Assembly: GCA_024278075.1 (NCBI GenBank)
Contig: JAJRTW010000240.1
Coordinates: forward strand, 1-42,033
Source: Bacteroidota bacterium
Lineage (GTDB): Bacteria > Bacteroidota > Ignavibacteria > Kapaibacteriales > UBA2268
DNA: 42,033 bases
Direction of reading: 5' to 3'
Both the position numbers and the translations under genes were made by a program. Below the pieces are notes generated by a model. That model had not been told where the DNA came from, searched no databases, and was given only the letters and a program-made list of their open reading frames with translations. Every line of letters begins with the position of its first letter. Position 1 is the stretch's first letter. This document shows positions 26,090-36,261 of this stretch, piece after piece.

Positions 26090-26355
26090 TACTACTGTCC
26101 GGTTAAAAATGAGAGCAGTACTTAATATAAACCTGAATACTATGACTTGTCATTGCGGAACTTGTTTCAGAATCCAGTATTCATGGGCTGTATGGCTATA
26201 TTAAGATGGATGCCGGATCGGGGTCCGGCATGACAGCTTTAGTATTATTTTTACGCTATGTCTATAATCACATCTAAATCAGCACAATATAGGTCAGAAT
26301 GGAGATTGCTACCGCGAATACCACATATTATCCGTATTTTAACCGGACAATACTG
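26090..26355. mobile_element. MITE-like element, family A copy 3
   Basis: The ends are CTGTCCGGTTAAAAA and TATTTTAACCGGACAATACTG. The right arm is nearly identical to that at 16395-16514. The interior carries the long shared core in inverted orientation (GTCATTGCGGAACTTG ... GGTCCGGCATGAC). The right end lies 28 bases before the start of the glycosidase gene at 26384, so the element forms that gene's promoter region. Confidence 0.75.
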
Positions 26356-26383
26356 ATATGAACACAATAACTAAATCCAACTA

Positions 26384-28438
26384 ATGATAAAATTCGAAGA
26401 GCATTTCTACGACGACGACCCGTGCAAAGGCCACCCCGATGGCCGCACTAAACTGCCGGGCTGCTCATATTTCTTCATCGGCAATGGCCTTGTGCAGGCT
26501 GCCGTGCAGTTCTCTCCGGCTGGCGAGGGCAGCCACTACGGCCTGCTGATTATGAATCCGGCACAATTAAGAAAGAAGAGTGAGGCTTTAACATTCGATA
26601 CCGAAACGGGACTTGAAAAATCAATGCTTACCGTTGCGGAATCGGAGGAGAATATCGAATATAGTAATATCAAATTCGATACGATTAATGCGGAATGGAA
26701 CTACGATTCCGGTGTTCCCGCAGTTTCGATTATCCGGTCAAATGACAGAACCCGGGTAGAGGAAATATTCATTTGCCCTGACAGGATAAAGCCGGAATTA
26801 ATAAGAGAAATCAGGATTAAAAACAAGTCGAAATCGCAAATCAAAATCAATCTGCAAACCGGATTGCCGGGTAAATCAATTGAAGCTATTTGTAATTTAA
26901 ACGAAAACGAAGAAAGGAATCTATACATATCTTATCACCTGCTTGAAGCCGAAAATGCTTATGAAATTAGATTAATCCCGAAAGCAAAACCCGATAAGAG
27001 TTGGGTTGACTATTGGAATAGCAGAACCTCGCTTTCAATTCAATCATCGTTATTAGATCATTTCTTCAGAACCTCGGCCCATCAATTAAATGCAATGGTA
27101 TCCGGCTCGGGGAAGATAGACGCAAGCATCTGGCAGTACAACCGCGAGTGGGTGCGCGACCACTCTATGATGTGCATCGGCTTGATTCTTTCCGGCCACC
27201 GGCAAACCGCCGGAATTTTATTGCAAAGGCTGTTGGATGAATTTGTCTGCGGCGATGGCGACACGATTGATTCGGGCAAGCGTCGCCGCCCCGATGATGT
27301 GGAACTTGACCAAAACGGTGTGCTGCTCTATGCCATCGAGACTTACTATCTCTGGACAGGTAATATTGAATTCGTTAAACGGAATTGGCAAAAAATATCA
27401 TTAACAGCTGATTATTTGTTAAAAGATATTTTTACTCACAAGCCCTCAGGCCTGCTGCATAACAAGCGTGAGTATTGGGAGAGGCATTCGGCGCATGGCA
27501 TCGAAGCGGGTATGGAGCTTGCCTATCAGGTATATGCTGTTAAAGGGCTTCTGTCTGCGGCGGCTTTGGCGAGGATAATCTCAAAAGAAAATGAATCGAA
27601 GAAATGGCAGGAAAAGGCTGATGGAATATGGGATTCGGCCATAAATCATCCGATATTTTCATTGGTTGACGAGTGTGGTTTCATCAAAAGGCGAAATACG
27701 AATGGAAATCCGCAGGAAACTATAAGCATAACCGACAAAGCCGATTTGCCCGATGGCGTGCCGCTGAGTTCGACGGGCCGCCACTACCTGAACCCCGATA
27801 GCTCGGCCGTTTTGCCGATTGCCCTCGGATTGATTTCGCCCGATTCTGAAACTGCAAATAATATTATGACATCAACCATGGAATCGATCGAGGAATTGTG
27901 GAACCAGCAATGGAGCGGCGGCGGATATGGCCGCTATCATATATCGTCCGAACCGGATTCGCCCGGACCGTGGACTTTCCCATCTCTATTCATTGCAAGG
28001 GCTTATATGGAAATGGGGCGGTACGGTGAAGTGCAAGGGGTGCTGGACTGGCTTAGCTCTCTGTCCGGAGCTTTATCGGGGACGTGGCACGAATTCTATG
28101 GCCGCCGCCTGTCGCCGCCATTCCCGCAAGTTGGCATTCCGCCCTGGACATGGGCTGAAATTATCAATCTGACCGTTCATCACATCCTCGGCATCCGGCC
28201 CGAAGAAGAACATATTAGAATACGGCCGCGGCTGCTGCCGGGAATGAATGAAATTAAAGGCAGATTTCCTATTAGAAATATTATGATACATCTTGAAATA
28301 AAAGTAGATAATACAATCTCCGAAGCAGAGTTCGAAGCTAATGTTGATTTGGTTGAAGTGAATGAATGTGAAGTGCTGCTTCCGTATTCCGATGAGGATA
28401 TTTTCTTGAAGATTATTCTGCCGGCTGGTGGGAAATAA
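26384..28438 (+). CDS. (alpha/alpha)6-barrel glycosidase-like protein
   Basis: The product is 684 aa with no signal peptide. The N-terminal 220 residues form a beta-rich domain (CSYFFIGNGLVQAAVQFSP). The catalytic barrel follows, with NREWVRDHSMM (W256, R258, D259), the same WxRD motif as the protein at 14429-16039. DPDSSAVLP-like and SGTWHEFYGRRLSPPFPQ segments follow, and a C-terminal beta domain starts near 600 (IRIRPRLLPGM). It probably hydrolyses alpha-linked oligosaccharides. It is downstream of the aldolase-kinase fusion but separated from it by repeats. Confidence 0.7.
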   Translation: MIKFEEHFYDDDPCKGHPDGRTKLPGCSYFFIGNGLVQAAVQFSPAGEGSHYGLLIMNPAQLRKKSEALTFDTETGLEKSMLTVAESEENIEYSNIKFDTINAEWNYDSGVPAVSIIRSNDRTRVEEIFICPDRIKPELIREIRIKNKSKSQIKINLQTGLPGKSIEAICNLNENEERNLYISYHLLEAENAYEIRLIPKAKPDKSWVDYWNSRTSLSIQSSLLDHFFRTSAHQLNAMVSGSGKIDASIWQYNREWVRDHSMMCIGLILSGHRQTAGILLQRLLDEFVCGDGDTIDSGKRRRPDDVELDQNGVLLYAIETYYLWTGNIEFVKRNWQKISLTADYLLKDIFTHKPSGLLHNKREYWERHSAHGIEAGMELAYQVYAVKGLLSAAALARIISKENESKKWQEKADGIWDSAINHPIFSLVDECGFIKRRNTNGNPQETISITDKADLPDGVPLSSTGRHYLNPDSSAVLPIALGLISPDSETANNIMTSTMESIEELWNQQWSGGGYGRYHISSEPDSPGPWTFPSLFIARAYMEMGRYGEVQGVLDWLSSLSGALSGTWHEFYGRRLSPPFPQVGIPPWTWAEIINLTVHHILGIRPEEEHIRIRPRLLPGMNEIKGRFPIRNIMIHLEIKVDNTISEAEFEANVDLVEVNECEVLLPYSDEDIFLKIILPAGGK

Positions 28439-28480
28439 CAATCATGGATTGCTAATTGCGGGAGTAATGACAAAAGAATA

Positions 28481-28714
28481 TTATACGGATATGGCTTGAT
28501 TGAAGTTCTTCATTTGTTCGATGGCTAAATCAGTATCCGGCAAAGGGATGTTCATACCGGCAGCAGTTTCAACCCACAGTTTAGTTACTAATTCAAGCTC
28601 GTCAAGACACTCCTTGAGGGTTTCTCCCTGTGCCAGGCAGCCCGGCAAAGCCAATATTTCGGAAACATACCCGCCCTCCGGCTCGCAAGGATAAATTACT
28701 ACGGGGTATTTCAT
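28481..28714 (-). CDS. Orphan HicB-like protein
   Basis: The product is 77 aa with the HicB core (PEGGYVSEILALPGCLAQGE, then a LKECLDELELVTKLWVE helix). A good AAGGAG ribosome binding site precedes the ATG. No hicA-like frame is found on either side. Orphan HicB proteins are common. It lies antisense between two glycosidase genes. Confidence 0.8.
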   Translation of the reverse strand: MKYPVVIYPCEPEGGYVSEILALPGCLAQGETLKECLDELELVTKLWVETAAGMNIPLPDTDLAIEQMKNFNQAISV

Positions 28715-28857
28715 AAATCACTCCTTTTGTTATTCATTTCTATCAAATCAATTACTCTTCTAATATAGACGGACTTAACACGTTTATTGTGGACAGGAAT
28801 TACCCAACCACAACCAATTTTTTTATAAATTAAACAAAAAAATCAATATATTGATTA

Positions 28858-31389
28858 ATGAAGAAAACACTCCACCTCGTTTGCAACGCTCACATCGACC
28901 CAGTCTGGCTGTGGAACTGGGAGGAGGGCCTTGCCGAGACACTTTCAACTTTCCGCACCGCCGCGAGGTTCTGCGAAGAGTTCGACGGCTTTGTCTTCTG
29001 CCACGGTGAGTCGCTGTTGTATGAATGGACGGAGGAATACGAACCGGAGCTATTTTCATGGATACAAAGATTAGTCAAAGCCGGCAGGTGGCATATCATG
29101 GGCGGGTGGTATGTGCAGCCGGATTGCAATATCCCGTCGGGTGAGTCCTTCGTCCGGCAGATTCTCACCGGCAAGAAATATTTTAACGAGAAATTCGACG
29201 TCGAACCGCTAACAGCTATTAATTTCGACCCGTTCGGGCATTCGCAGGGCCTTGTCCAGATTCTGAAAAAGAGCGGTTATACATCCTATCTCTTCTGCCG
29301 GCCGGATGAGAAGTGGCTGCGGCTGCCGGCAAGCGATTTCGTATGGCGAGGCTATGACGGATCGGAAATAATTGCCCACCGCGCCGAAGAGCATTATAAT
29401 TCCGAATTCGGAAAAGCAGCTACAAAAATCCAACAATGGCTGTCGAAGAATCCCGCCAAACGAAACGGCCTGCTCCTTTGGGGCATTGGCAATCATGGCG
29501 GCGGGCCGTCTCAACAGGACTTAGAAGCCATAGAAAAAATAAAGAGGGACGAAGAAATAAAAGAAACAGGAACTGTTTTTGACATCCGGCATAGCACGCC
29601 CAAAGAATATTTTGATACTATAGACAAAGATAAATTGCCCGTTTTTTCCGGCGGGTTGAATCCCTGGGCCGTGGGCTGCTATACTTCGATGGCAAAGGTG
29701 AAGCAGCTCCACCGCAGGCTGGAAAGCCAATATTTCGTTACGGAAAATATGCTGACTATTGCTGCATTGCAGGGATTAACCGACTATCCGAAGGCCGAAC
29801 TCGATACCGCCCTCAAAGGCATGCTGCTGTGCCAATTCCATGACATATTGCCCGGCACCTCGATAAGCGAAGTGGAGCAGTTTGCCCTGCAAAAGATGGG
29901 CTATGCAATGGAAATTCTATCGCAATTGAAAACCAAGGCTTTCTTCGGATTCCTCGCCGGCGAACCACCGGCAAACGATGGGGAGTTCCCGATATTCGTT
30001 TACAATCACCATCCTTTCGAATATGAGGCGATGATTATTATTGAGCTGCAACCGCCGGAACCTAATCCCGATGCTGATACTTTTCTAATGCCGGAAGTAT
30101 TCTATCCGCAGGGCAAGCAAAGCGGCAATAAAATTGCAATTCAATTGGAAAAGGAAAGCTCTAATATCATTATTGACCATAGAAAAAGAATTGTCTTTCA
30201 GGCAAAACTCAATGCTTCGTCGATGAACAGGTTCTCCTGCTATCTGAAGGAAATCGATATTGAATTGAAGCCAAAAATTGAGCAGCCCAAATCGTTGATT
30301 TTCGCAAGCGGGCAGATGGAAATTGAGATTAACAGGGATACCGGATTGATTGACAAATATATTGTGAACGATGCGGAATTTTTATTGCCTGATGCCCTCC
30401 GGCTTTTGGTGATTAAGGATAATCCCGACCCCTGGGGTATGATGGTAAGTTCATTCCGTAATGTAACGGGGGAATTCACATTAATGACAAAAACGGAAAG
30501 TGCTGAATTCGCCGGTGTTGGCTTATCGGAACTCGAACCTGTGCGGGTGATCGAAGACGGCCCCGTGCGGACGATGGTGGAAGCCTTGTTAAAATACAAT
30601 CACTCTTCGGCGTGCATTAGGTATATAATTCCAAAATCCGGCAGTGAAATTGAAGTAGAAATGAAAATATACTCGATGGAAAAAGATAAGATGATTAAGC
30701 TGTCGATTCCGATGGGGTTCCCTGATGGAAATTGCTGCGGGCAGGTGGCCTGTGGCGTGGAGCAATTCGGCAATTCGGGAGATGAATATGTAGCTCAACG
30801 ATGGATTGCCATTTCGCAAAAGGACAGCACGCTGACAATTATAAATGACGGAACTCATGGCTTCGATTATAAGGGCGGAGAATTAAGATTATCGCTGCTT
30901 CGCACTCCGGCATATTCGGGCCACCCCGTGGAAGGACAATTTGAATATGGCCAAGCGAATATTGTTCCGCAGGACAGGTTCGAGCCTCGTATCGATCAGG
31001 GGGAAAGAACTTTCCGCTTTTGGTTGAATGCCGGCCGTTCAAATGATAGGCTCCAAAATATCAACAGGGAAGCGAAGATACACAATGAACCTTTGATGGC
31101 ACTGTGCTGCTTCCCTTCGGGGCAGGGCGAAAAATTAAAAACGGGAGTACAAATTAGTGATGAAAATATTGAACTATCGGCATTAAAAATGTCTGAAGAT
31201 GGAAATAGTTTAATCCTAAGATTATTTGAACCAACCGGAAAGAAAAGGCGGGCAAAAGTCATAATATTATTTTTCGGAATTAGTTTCGACATATCTTTAG
31301 ATAGCTTCGAATTAAAAACAATCGCTATAGATATAAAGTCCAAATCATTGTTCGAAACCGATCTACTCGAAAGGAAGCCGAATGCTTAA
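28858..31389 (+). CDS. GH38 alpha-mannosidase
   Basis: The product is 843 aa with no signal peptide. The zinc ligands His12 and Asp14 lie in NAHIDPVWLW, and the nucleophile Asp124 is in FDPFGHSQG. A helical middle domain follows (GMLLCQFHDILPGTSISEVE), with the third zinc His in that motif, and then the large C-terminal beta domains. It removes alpha-mannose from glycans or oligosaccharides, probably in the cytoplasm. It overlaps the following oxidoreductase gene by 8 bases. The upstream spacer is AT-rich and could hold a promoter. Confidence 0.92.
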   Translation: MKKTLHLVCNAHIDPVWLWNWEEGLAETLSTFRTAARFCEEFDGFVFCHGESLLYEWTEEYEPELFSWIQRLVKAGRWHIMGGWYVQPDCNIPSGESFVRQILTGKKYFNEKFDVEPLTAINFDPFGHSQGLVQILKKSGYTSYLFCRPDEKWLRLPASDFVWRGYDGSEIIAHRAEEHYNSEFGKAATKIQQWLSKNPAKRNGLLLWGIGNHGGGPSQQDLEAIEKIKRDEEIKETGTVFDIRHSTPKEYFDTIDKDKLPVFSGGLNPWAVGCYTSMAKVKQLHRRLESQYFVTENMLTIAALQGLTDYPKAELDTALKGMLLCQFHDILPGTSISEVEQFALQKMGYAMEILSQLKTKAFFGFLAGEPPANDGEFPIFVYNHHPFEYEAMIIIELQPPEPNPDADTFLMPEVFYPQGKQSGNKIAIQLEKESSNIIIDHRKRIVFQAKLNASSMNRFSCYLKEIDIELKPKIEQPKSLIFASGQMEIEINRDTGLIDKYIVNDAEFLLPDALRLLVIKDNPDPWGMMVSSFRNVTGEFTLMTKTESAEFAGVGLSELEPVRVIEDGPVRTMVEALLKYNHSSACIRYIIPKSGSEIEVEMKIYSMEKDKMIKLSIPMGFPDGNCCGQVACGVEQFGNSGDEYVAQRWIAISQKDSTLTIINDGTHGFDYKGGELRLSLLRTPAYSGHPVEGQFEYGQANIVPQDRFEPRIDQGERTFRFWLNAGRSNDRLQNINREAKIHNEPLMALCCFPSGQGEKLKTGVQISDENIELSALKMSEDGNSLILRLFEPTGKKRRAKVIILFFGISFDISLDSFELKTIAIDIKSKSLFETDLLERKPNA

Positions 31390-32674
31390 TAAAACCACTG
31401 CAAGGAATAAGAAAGAGGTAACAGTGCTTATCGTCGGGATAGGCGGGTATGGGTTTTATTATGTCAAATCACTGCTGGAAGATTTTCAACGTGGGAAAAT
31501 CAGAATATCCGGAGTTGTCGACCCCTTGGCGAAACAATCACGGTATTATTTAGAATTAAAAAGCAGGAAAGCCCCTTTTTTTAACACCATTGAGGACTTC
31601 TTTGACGATGGGAATTCCGCAGAACTGGCAATCATATCGTCACCGATTCATCATCATGTTCAGCAAACTATCACGGCATTGAAATACGGCTGTAATGTGC
31701 TGATGGAAAAACCGGCCGGAGCAACCGTGCAGGATGTGGACAGGCTAATCAGCATTGAAAAGGAATCCGGCAAATGGGTGATGGTGGGCTATCAGTGGTC
31801 ATATTCCGACTCCATCAGGGCACTAATACGGGACATCCGGAAAGGAATATTCGGGAAACCCGTTAGATTTAAAACACTCTGCTTCTGGCCAAGAACTAAC
31901 GAATATTATACCCGTAACAACTGGGCCGGAAAGCAAGCAGCGGCAGATGGCTCATGGATTTTGGACAGTCCGGCCAACAATGCAATGGCACATTTTTTGC
32001 ATAACCTGCTATTTGTTTCCGGCAGCTATGAAAGCCCGAACTTACCGGCCATAGTGGAGGCGGAGCTGTACAGGGCAAACACGATTGAGAATTACGACAC
32101 AGCAGCTTGCAGGATAGGCTTGCAATCCGGAGCCGAACTGCTCTTCTATGGCACTCATGCAACTGCCACTGGCAAAGGGCCGATGTTCAACCTTGAATTC
32201 GAAAATGCCACAGTCTCTTATGGCGAATCTTCCGATGAGATTGTTGCTATTGACAGTAACGGGATACGCAGAAGCTACGGCTCGCCGGACAGGGAGCATC
32301 AGTTTAAGAAATTATTCGAAGCCGTAGAGGCAGCCGGCCGCACTGCGGATATTAATCCGGCAAAGGATAATCCTATGGAAATTAACTCAAGGACAGTTAA
32401 CCCGATAAATATTGTTTGCGGCTTGAAACAGTCGAGGCCACAGACTTTATGTATGAACGGCATTCAGGAATCAATGCGTAATATCCGGGATTTCCCCGTG
32501 GATATGATTAGATTTGATGAAAGCGACAAAAGATATTATGTTAATAATCTTGACATCGAACTATATGATTGCTACCAGCAAAATAAACTGCCGAACGAAG
32601 CCGGATTGGGCTGGGCGGAAAAAGGGAAAGTGGTGAAGCTGGAGAATTATACGTTCTTTCCGGGAAAACAATGA
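31382..32674 (+). CDS. Gfo/Idh/MocA-family sugar oxidoreductase
   Basis: The product is 430 aa. The nucleotide-binding motif VGIGGYGFYYVKSL is at about 17-30, and the MEKPAG motif with the conserved Lys of the EKP triad is near 115. The C-terminal alpha/beta domain follows. Family members oxidise or epimerise sugars using NAD(P). It is translationally coupled to the mannosidase gene, so its substrate is probably a released mannose derivative (inference). Confidence 0.88.
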   Translation: MLNKTTARNKKEVTVLIVGIGGYGFYYVKSLLEDFQRGKIRISGVVDPLAKQSRYYLELKSRKAPFFNTIEDFFDDGNSAELAIISSPIHHHVQQTITALKYGCNVLMEKPAGATVQDVDRLISIEKESGKWVMVGYQWSYSDSIRALIRDIRKGIFGKPVRFKTLCFWPRTNEYYTRNNWAGKQAAADGSWILDSPANNAMAHFLHNLLFVSGSYESPNLPAIVEAELYRANTIENYDTAACRIGLQSGAELLFYGTHATATGKGPMFNLEFENATVSYGESSDEIVAIDSNGIRRSYGSPDREHQFKKLFEAVEAAGRTADINPAKDNPMEINSRTVNPINIVCGLKQSRPQTLCMNGIQESMRNIRDFPVDMIRFDESDKRYYVNNLDIELYDCYQQNKLPNEAGLGWAEKGKVVKLENYTFFPGKQ

Positions 32675-32787
32675 ATGGATATAATTCAGTTTTTAGGTTT
32701 TAGGTTCAGGTTTCAGGAATTAAGGGTGAGCAATTATTCATCCCGGTTTTTGCAATAGAGATTTGTCTTATGTTATATCTTTCAATA

Positions 32788-32922
32788 GCCACGTGCTTTA
32801 GCTCGTGGAATAAATGAAAGAGATTGATATTATTTGGATTTAGCCATATATAACGATAGTGGAGGCCAAAAAGGGGGTTGGCTTGTGGGGAAAAACATTG
32901 TCCACGAGCTAAAGCACGTGGC
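32788..32922. repeat. Long inverted repeat, CCACGTGCTTTAGCTCGTGG arms
   Basis: The arms of 22 bases at 32788-32809 and 32901-32922 are perfect inverse complements, enclosing 91 bases. The right arm ends 45 bases before the lyase start. Related half-palindrome at 23772. It could be a small non-autonomous element or an attenuating hairpin. Confidence 0.75.
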
Positions 32923-32967
32923 AATTGATGGATGAAATTAATTTATGATTTATTAACAGAGACAGCT

Positions 32968-35316
32968 ATGCACAAATATTTGCAATTATTTATTACTACT
33001 ACATTATTTACCATAATATTATTATCGGCAGCAAATAATTCATCTGCTCAAACATCCGCAATTCCCAAAGCTAAATACATAGAATTGGCTCGTGCAACTG
33101 CCGATTGGGCATGGGATCATAAGGATTCGCTGGTTAATCGATGGCGTAAGTCTTTAGACCCAAAGTATATATTCGGATACCGCCCGCCCCAGATGCTTCT
33201 CGATATGGCTGCGGTATATGCCATGCTGTTTGATATTAATGACAATTTCGATAAAAAAAGCAATATTGAATTCGCCACGAGAGCCAAGTCGGTTCTATTG
33301 ACTTTTGGTGACTATAGAAAACAATATCCAAAGGAAGCCGCCGCCCAAAGGCCGGATTATGAGAACGGAATTCCGCCATTGACCGATTTCTTTACCACCA
33401 TGATGTATATCCGGGCTTTTGATATATTGAACCGCCACGGCTTGCTTGATAATAACGAAAAAAAGATAGCTACGGATATAATAGTTGAAAGTCTTGAATA
33501 TACTATGCGGCTGCAGGAATGGGGGGCGATGAACCGCTCGGCGCTGAGGGCCGAAACGCTTGCATGGGCAATAAGGGCGCTGCCGGACAATCCGAATGCG
33601 AAAACATGGGGAGTATATGAGCAGGCACTCGGCTCGGACAATTGGGGCAATTGGGAGATCGAGGATGCTACTTTATACCATGCCGTCTGGCTCTATTCGA
33701 TGATGGGATATGCCGATGCTAAGAATCAGATGAGGGAGCTGTTTCGTACTCCCGAGATGTATTATTACTCTCAATATTTCCTGAATTTAATGTGTCCGGC
33801 TCAAATGATTCCTGATTTTGGTGATTCACACTGGACGTCGAATTGGGCAAGGTTTATGGTGTTTTTCGAATGTGCTGCGAATCAATACAGCGACCCCGAA
33901 TTGAAGTGGGCGGCAGCGGTAATCGGCAATAAATTTATTGATTTTTAAAATATCACTCAAACCTGGCTGGCCTATCTTCTAATAGACAGCTACCGCTATT
34001 CGACTGATGATTTAATACCAAAACCACCCATTTCGCTTAGCCGGGAAGTGATGGAGGATGTGCAGGGCAAGAAGATAGTATTCCGCAGCGGCTGGGATTC
34101 CTTATCGACTTATATGCTTCTGAATTACCGCGATGAAGGCGACGGCGGCCTGCTGTTCAGAGATTACCTTCGCGATGGGATAGCTGTAGAGGAAGAGAAA
34201 ATGACTCACGGCCATGCCGACGAAAACAGCATACCCTTGCTGATGTACAAAGGCTCGGTGCTGCTGCACGACGGCGGATACCGCGATATGATGCCAAGCG
34301 GTATGTTCGGCGCCTACCGGCAGGATTATTTCCACAACCGGCTTTGCGTGCGGGGCGAGAAAATCTGGATGGGCCAAAAGAAAGGCCAGTACCGCTACAG
34401 CCCGTCGGATCATCCGGAAATTCCCGGGCAGTCAGTCCTCGATTTTCTGCATAATGCCGGATCGTACAGGAAAATCCGCACCCAAAAGATAGATTTCCTT
34501 ACATTTGATGATTTCGACTATAGCCGGACGCGGCTTATCGATGATAAGTTGGGGTATGAATGGGACAGGGTTATTACTTATGTGAAAGACCCCGAGATGT
34601 TCGTGGTTTTTGATATTGTGAAAGCAACCGAAGTAGGTTTTCTCACCGCATCCAACCTTTGGCATACACGGAAAATCCTCTCTCGGGGCGAGCATTGGTA
34701 CGATACGGCCTACGACTCGCTTAACACATTTGCCACTTCAACCGACAATAACCTGCTGATTTATTTCCCCATGACCCACTACCGAATTGAGCAGTCCGAA
34801 CAGGCCAACAGGTATTACCAACAGGAATACGTAATCTCGCAAACCACCGCCCAATATTTTGAATTGGGGCAATATGTCAGCTTTGTGACGATACTGATTC
34901 CCCACCCCGCAGGCGAGGACCCGTCCGGCTGGCCGAAAAAGATAAGTATGGTTCAGTCCAAGCCCGAAGGGAAAGGCATATCCGTAAGGATAAATCATAG
35001 CGGCAGAGAAATAAACATTGGCGTCAAGTGCGATATGAGGATGGACATAATCCGTGATTACCGCAGGCCTAAATACACCTATGAATCCGGCAAGCTCGAA
35101 TTCGGCAAACTTGAGACGAACGGAGATTTCTTCTATACGGAACGGGCCGGCGATATGTTGAGTTTTACGGTTGTCAACCTGTCGAAAGCATTTTACGACG
35201 GCAATGTTCTCTTTGAGCAGCCAACCGGCTTTTATGGCCTTGCCTTCGACGGCAGCTCCGATCAGTCCGGCATCGGCAAGGCCCGCTATTGGCGGGATGA
35301 GATTAGGCTGAAATGA
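32968..35316 (+). pseudogene. Heparinase II/III-like lyase interrupted by one in-frame TAA
   Basis: Two open stretches on either side of TAA at 33946-33948 are in the same frame; read through they give about 782 aa. I start at the ATG of MHKYLQLFITTTLF, which begins a signal peptide; an ATG at 32932 would add 12 residues. The N-terminal part is an (alpha/alpha) toroid domain (GYRPPQMLLDMAAVYAML, MNRSALRAETLAWAIRAL), and the C-terminal part is the heparinase II/III beta-sandwich with the HGHADENS motif (His414, His416, Asp418). Sequence continues naturally across the stop (KFIDF then NITQTWLAYLL). Such enzymes cleave uronate-containing polysaccharides by beta-elimination. It is a recent pseudogene, a recoded gene or a sequence error. 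Confidence 0.75.
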
Positions 35317-35380
35317 AATATCTATATATTTGATAAATATAATCTTTTTTCGTTTACTGCAGGTTACTTTATTGACTGTC

Positions 35381-35937
35381 AATAAATGAGAAGCTATTTT
35401 GATTTATACATGTATTATTATCGCCCGTCATTCCGAATGTAATGAGGAATCCAGAGTTAATAAGGTTATATCATCATTAAGATGGATTCTTCGCTCCGCT
35501 CTGAATGACTATAATAAATATTTTATCATACAATGAAGATTTCTGATGGCCGGATTAAGAAATATTATCATAGATCAGTGGTGTTTGGATAATAAATGAG
35601 AAGCTATCTTGATTTGTACTTGTATTATTATCGCCCGTCATTCCGAATGTAGTGAGGAATCCAGAGTTAATAAGGTTATATCATCATTAAGATGGATTCT
35701 TCGCTCCGCTCTGAATGACTATAATTAATATTTTATCATACAATGAAGAAATCTGATGGCCGGATTAAGAAATATCAACAATTATCAGTGGTGTCCGGAT
35801 AATAAATGAGAAGCTATTTTGATTTATACATGTATTATTATCGCCCGTCATTCCGATAGTAGTGAGGAATCCAGAGTTAATAAGGTTATATCATCATTAA
35901 GATGGATTCTTCGCTCCGCTCTGAATGACTATATTTA
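35381..35937. repeat. 210-bp direct repeat, 2.6 copies
   Basis: Copies begin at 35381, 35591 and 35801, exactly 210 bases apart, each starting AATAAATGAGAAGCTAT. Each contains an inverted pair GTCATTCCGA...CTGAATGAC, the same kind of core as in the MITE-like elements. Differences between copies are few. The third copy stops where the 21-bp array starts. Confidence 0.9.
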
Positions 35938-36040
35938 ATTCATATTCAGCTATAATCTATTCATATTCAGCTATAATCTATTCATATTCAGCTATAATCT
36001 ATTCATATTCAGCTATAATCTATTCATATTCAGCTATAAT
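35938..36040. repeat. 21-bp tandem repeat array 1
   Basis: Units begin at 35938, 35959, 35980, 36001 and 36022, with nearly identical sequence ending CAGCTATAATCT. One frame would read YSYSAII per unit and is open from an ATG at 35926 for about 54 codons; I do not call it a gene. Confidence 0.92.
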
Positions 36041-36097
36041 TAATATTACTATCGTATCGACAAACCTTCATTTATTATCCATAATCATATAATATAA

Positions 36098-36240
36098 GCC
36101 AGAAATGTTCATCGTAAGGCCAGAAATGTTCATCGTAAGGCCAGAAATGTTCATCGTAAGGCCGGAAATGTTCATCGTAAGGCCGGAAATGTTCATCGTA
36201 AGGCCAGAAATGTTCATCGTAAGCCTGAAAATGTTAAACC
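36098..36240. repeat. 21-bp tandem repeat array 2
   Basis: Units begin at 36098, 36119, 36140, 36161, 36182 and 36203, followed by a decayed copy. The unit contains AAATGTTCATCGTAAG; the only variation is CAG/CGG. In one frame it reads PEMFIVR repeatedly. Confidence 0.92.
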
Positions 36241-36261
36241 GGAGGCATTATTGACCATTTA

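Noticed and set aside
3148-35316. Reassignment of TAA to a sense codon, to explain the two in-frame TAA codons
   Set aside because: Many intact genes here end in TAA (for example both hicA genes, ssb, the GEVED protein), so TAA is a normal stop in this genome.
35926-36090. An open frame of about 54 codons through the first 21-bp array (YSYSAII repeats)
   Set aside because: A 21-bp period keeps any stop-free frame open automatically, and there is no ribosome binding site or non-repeat coding sequence.
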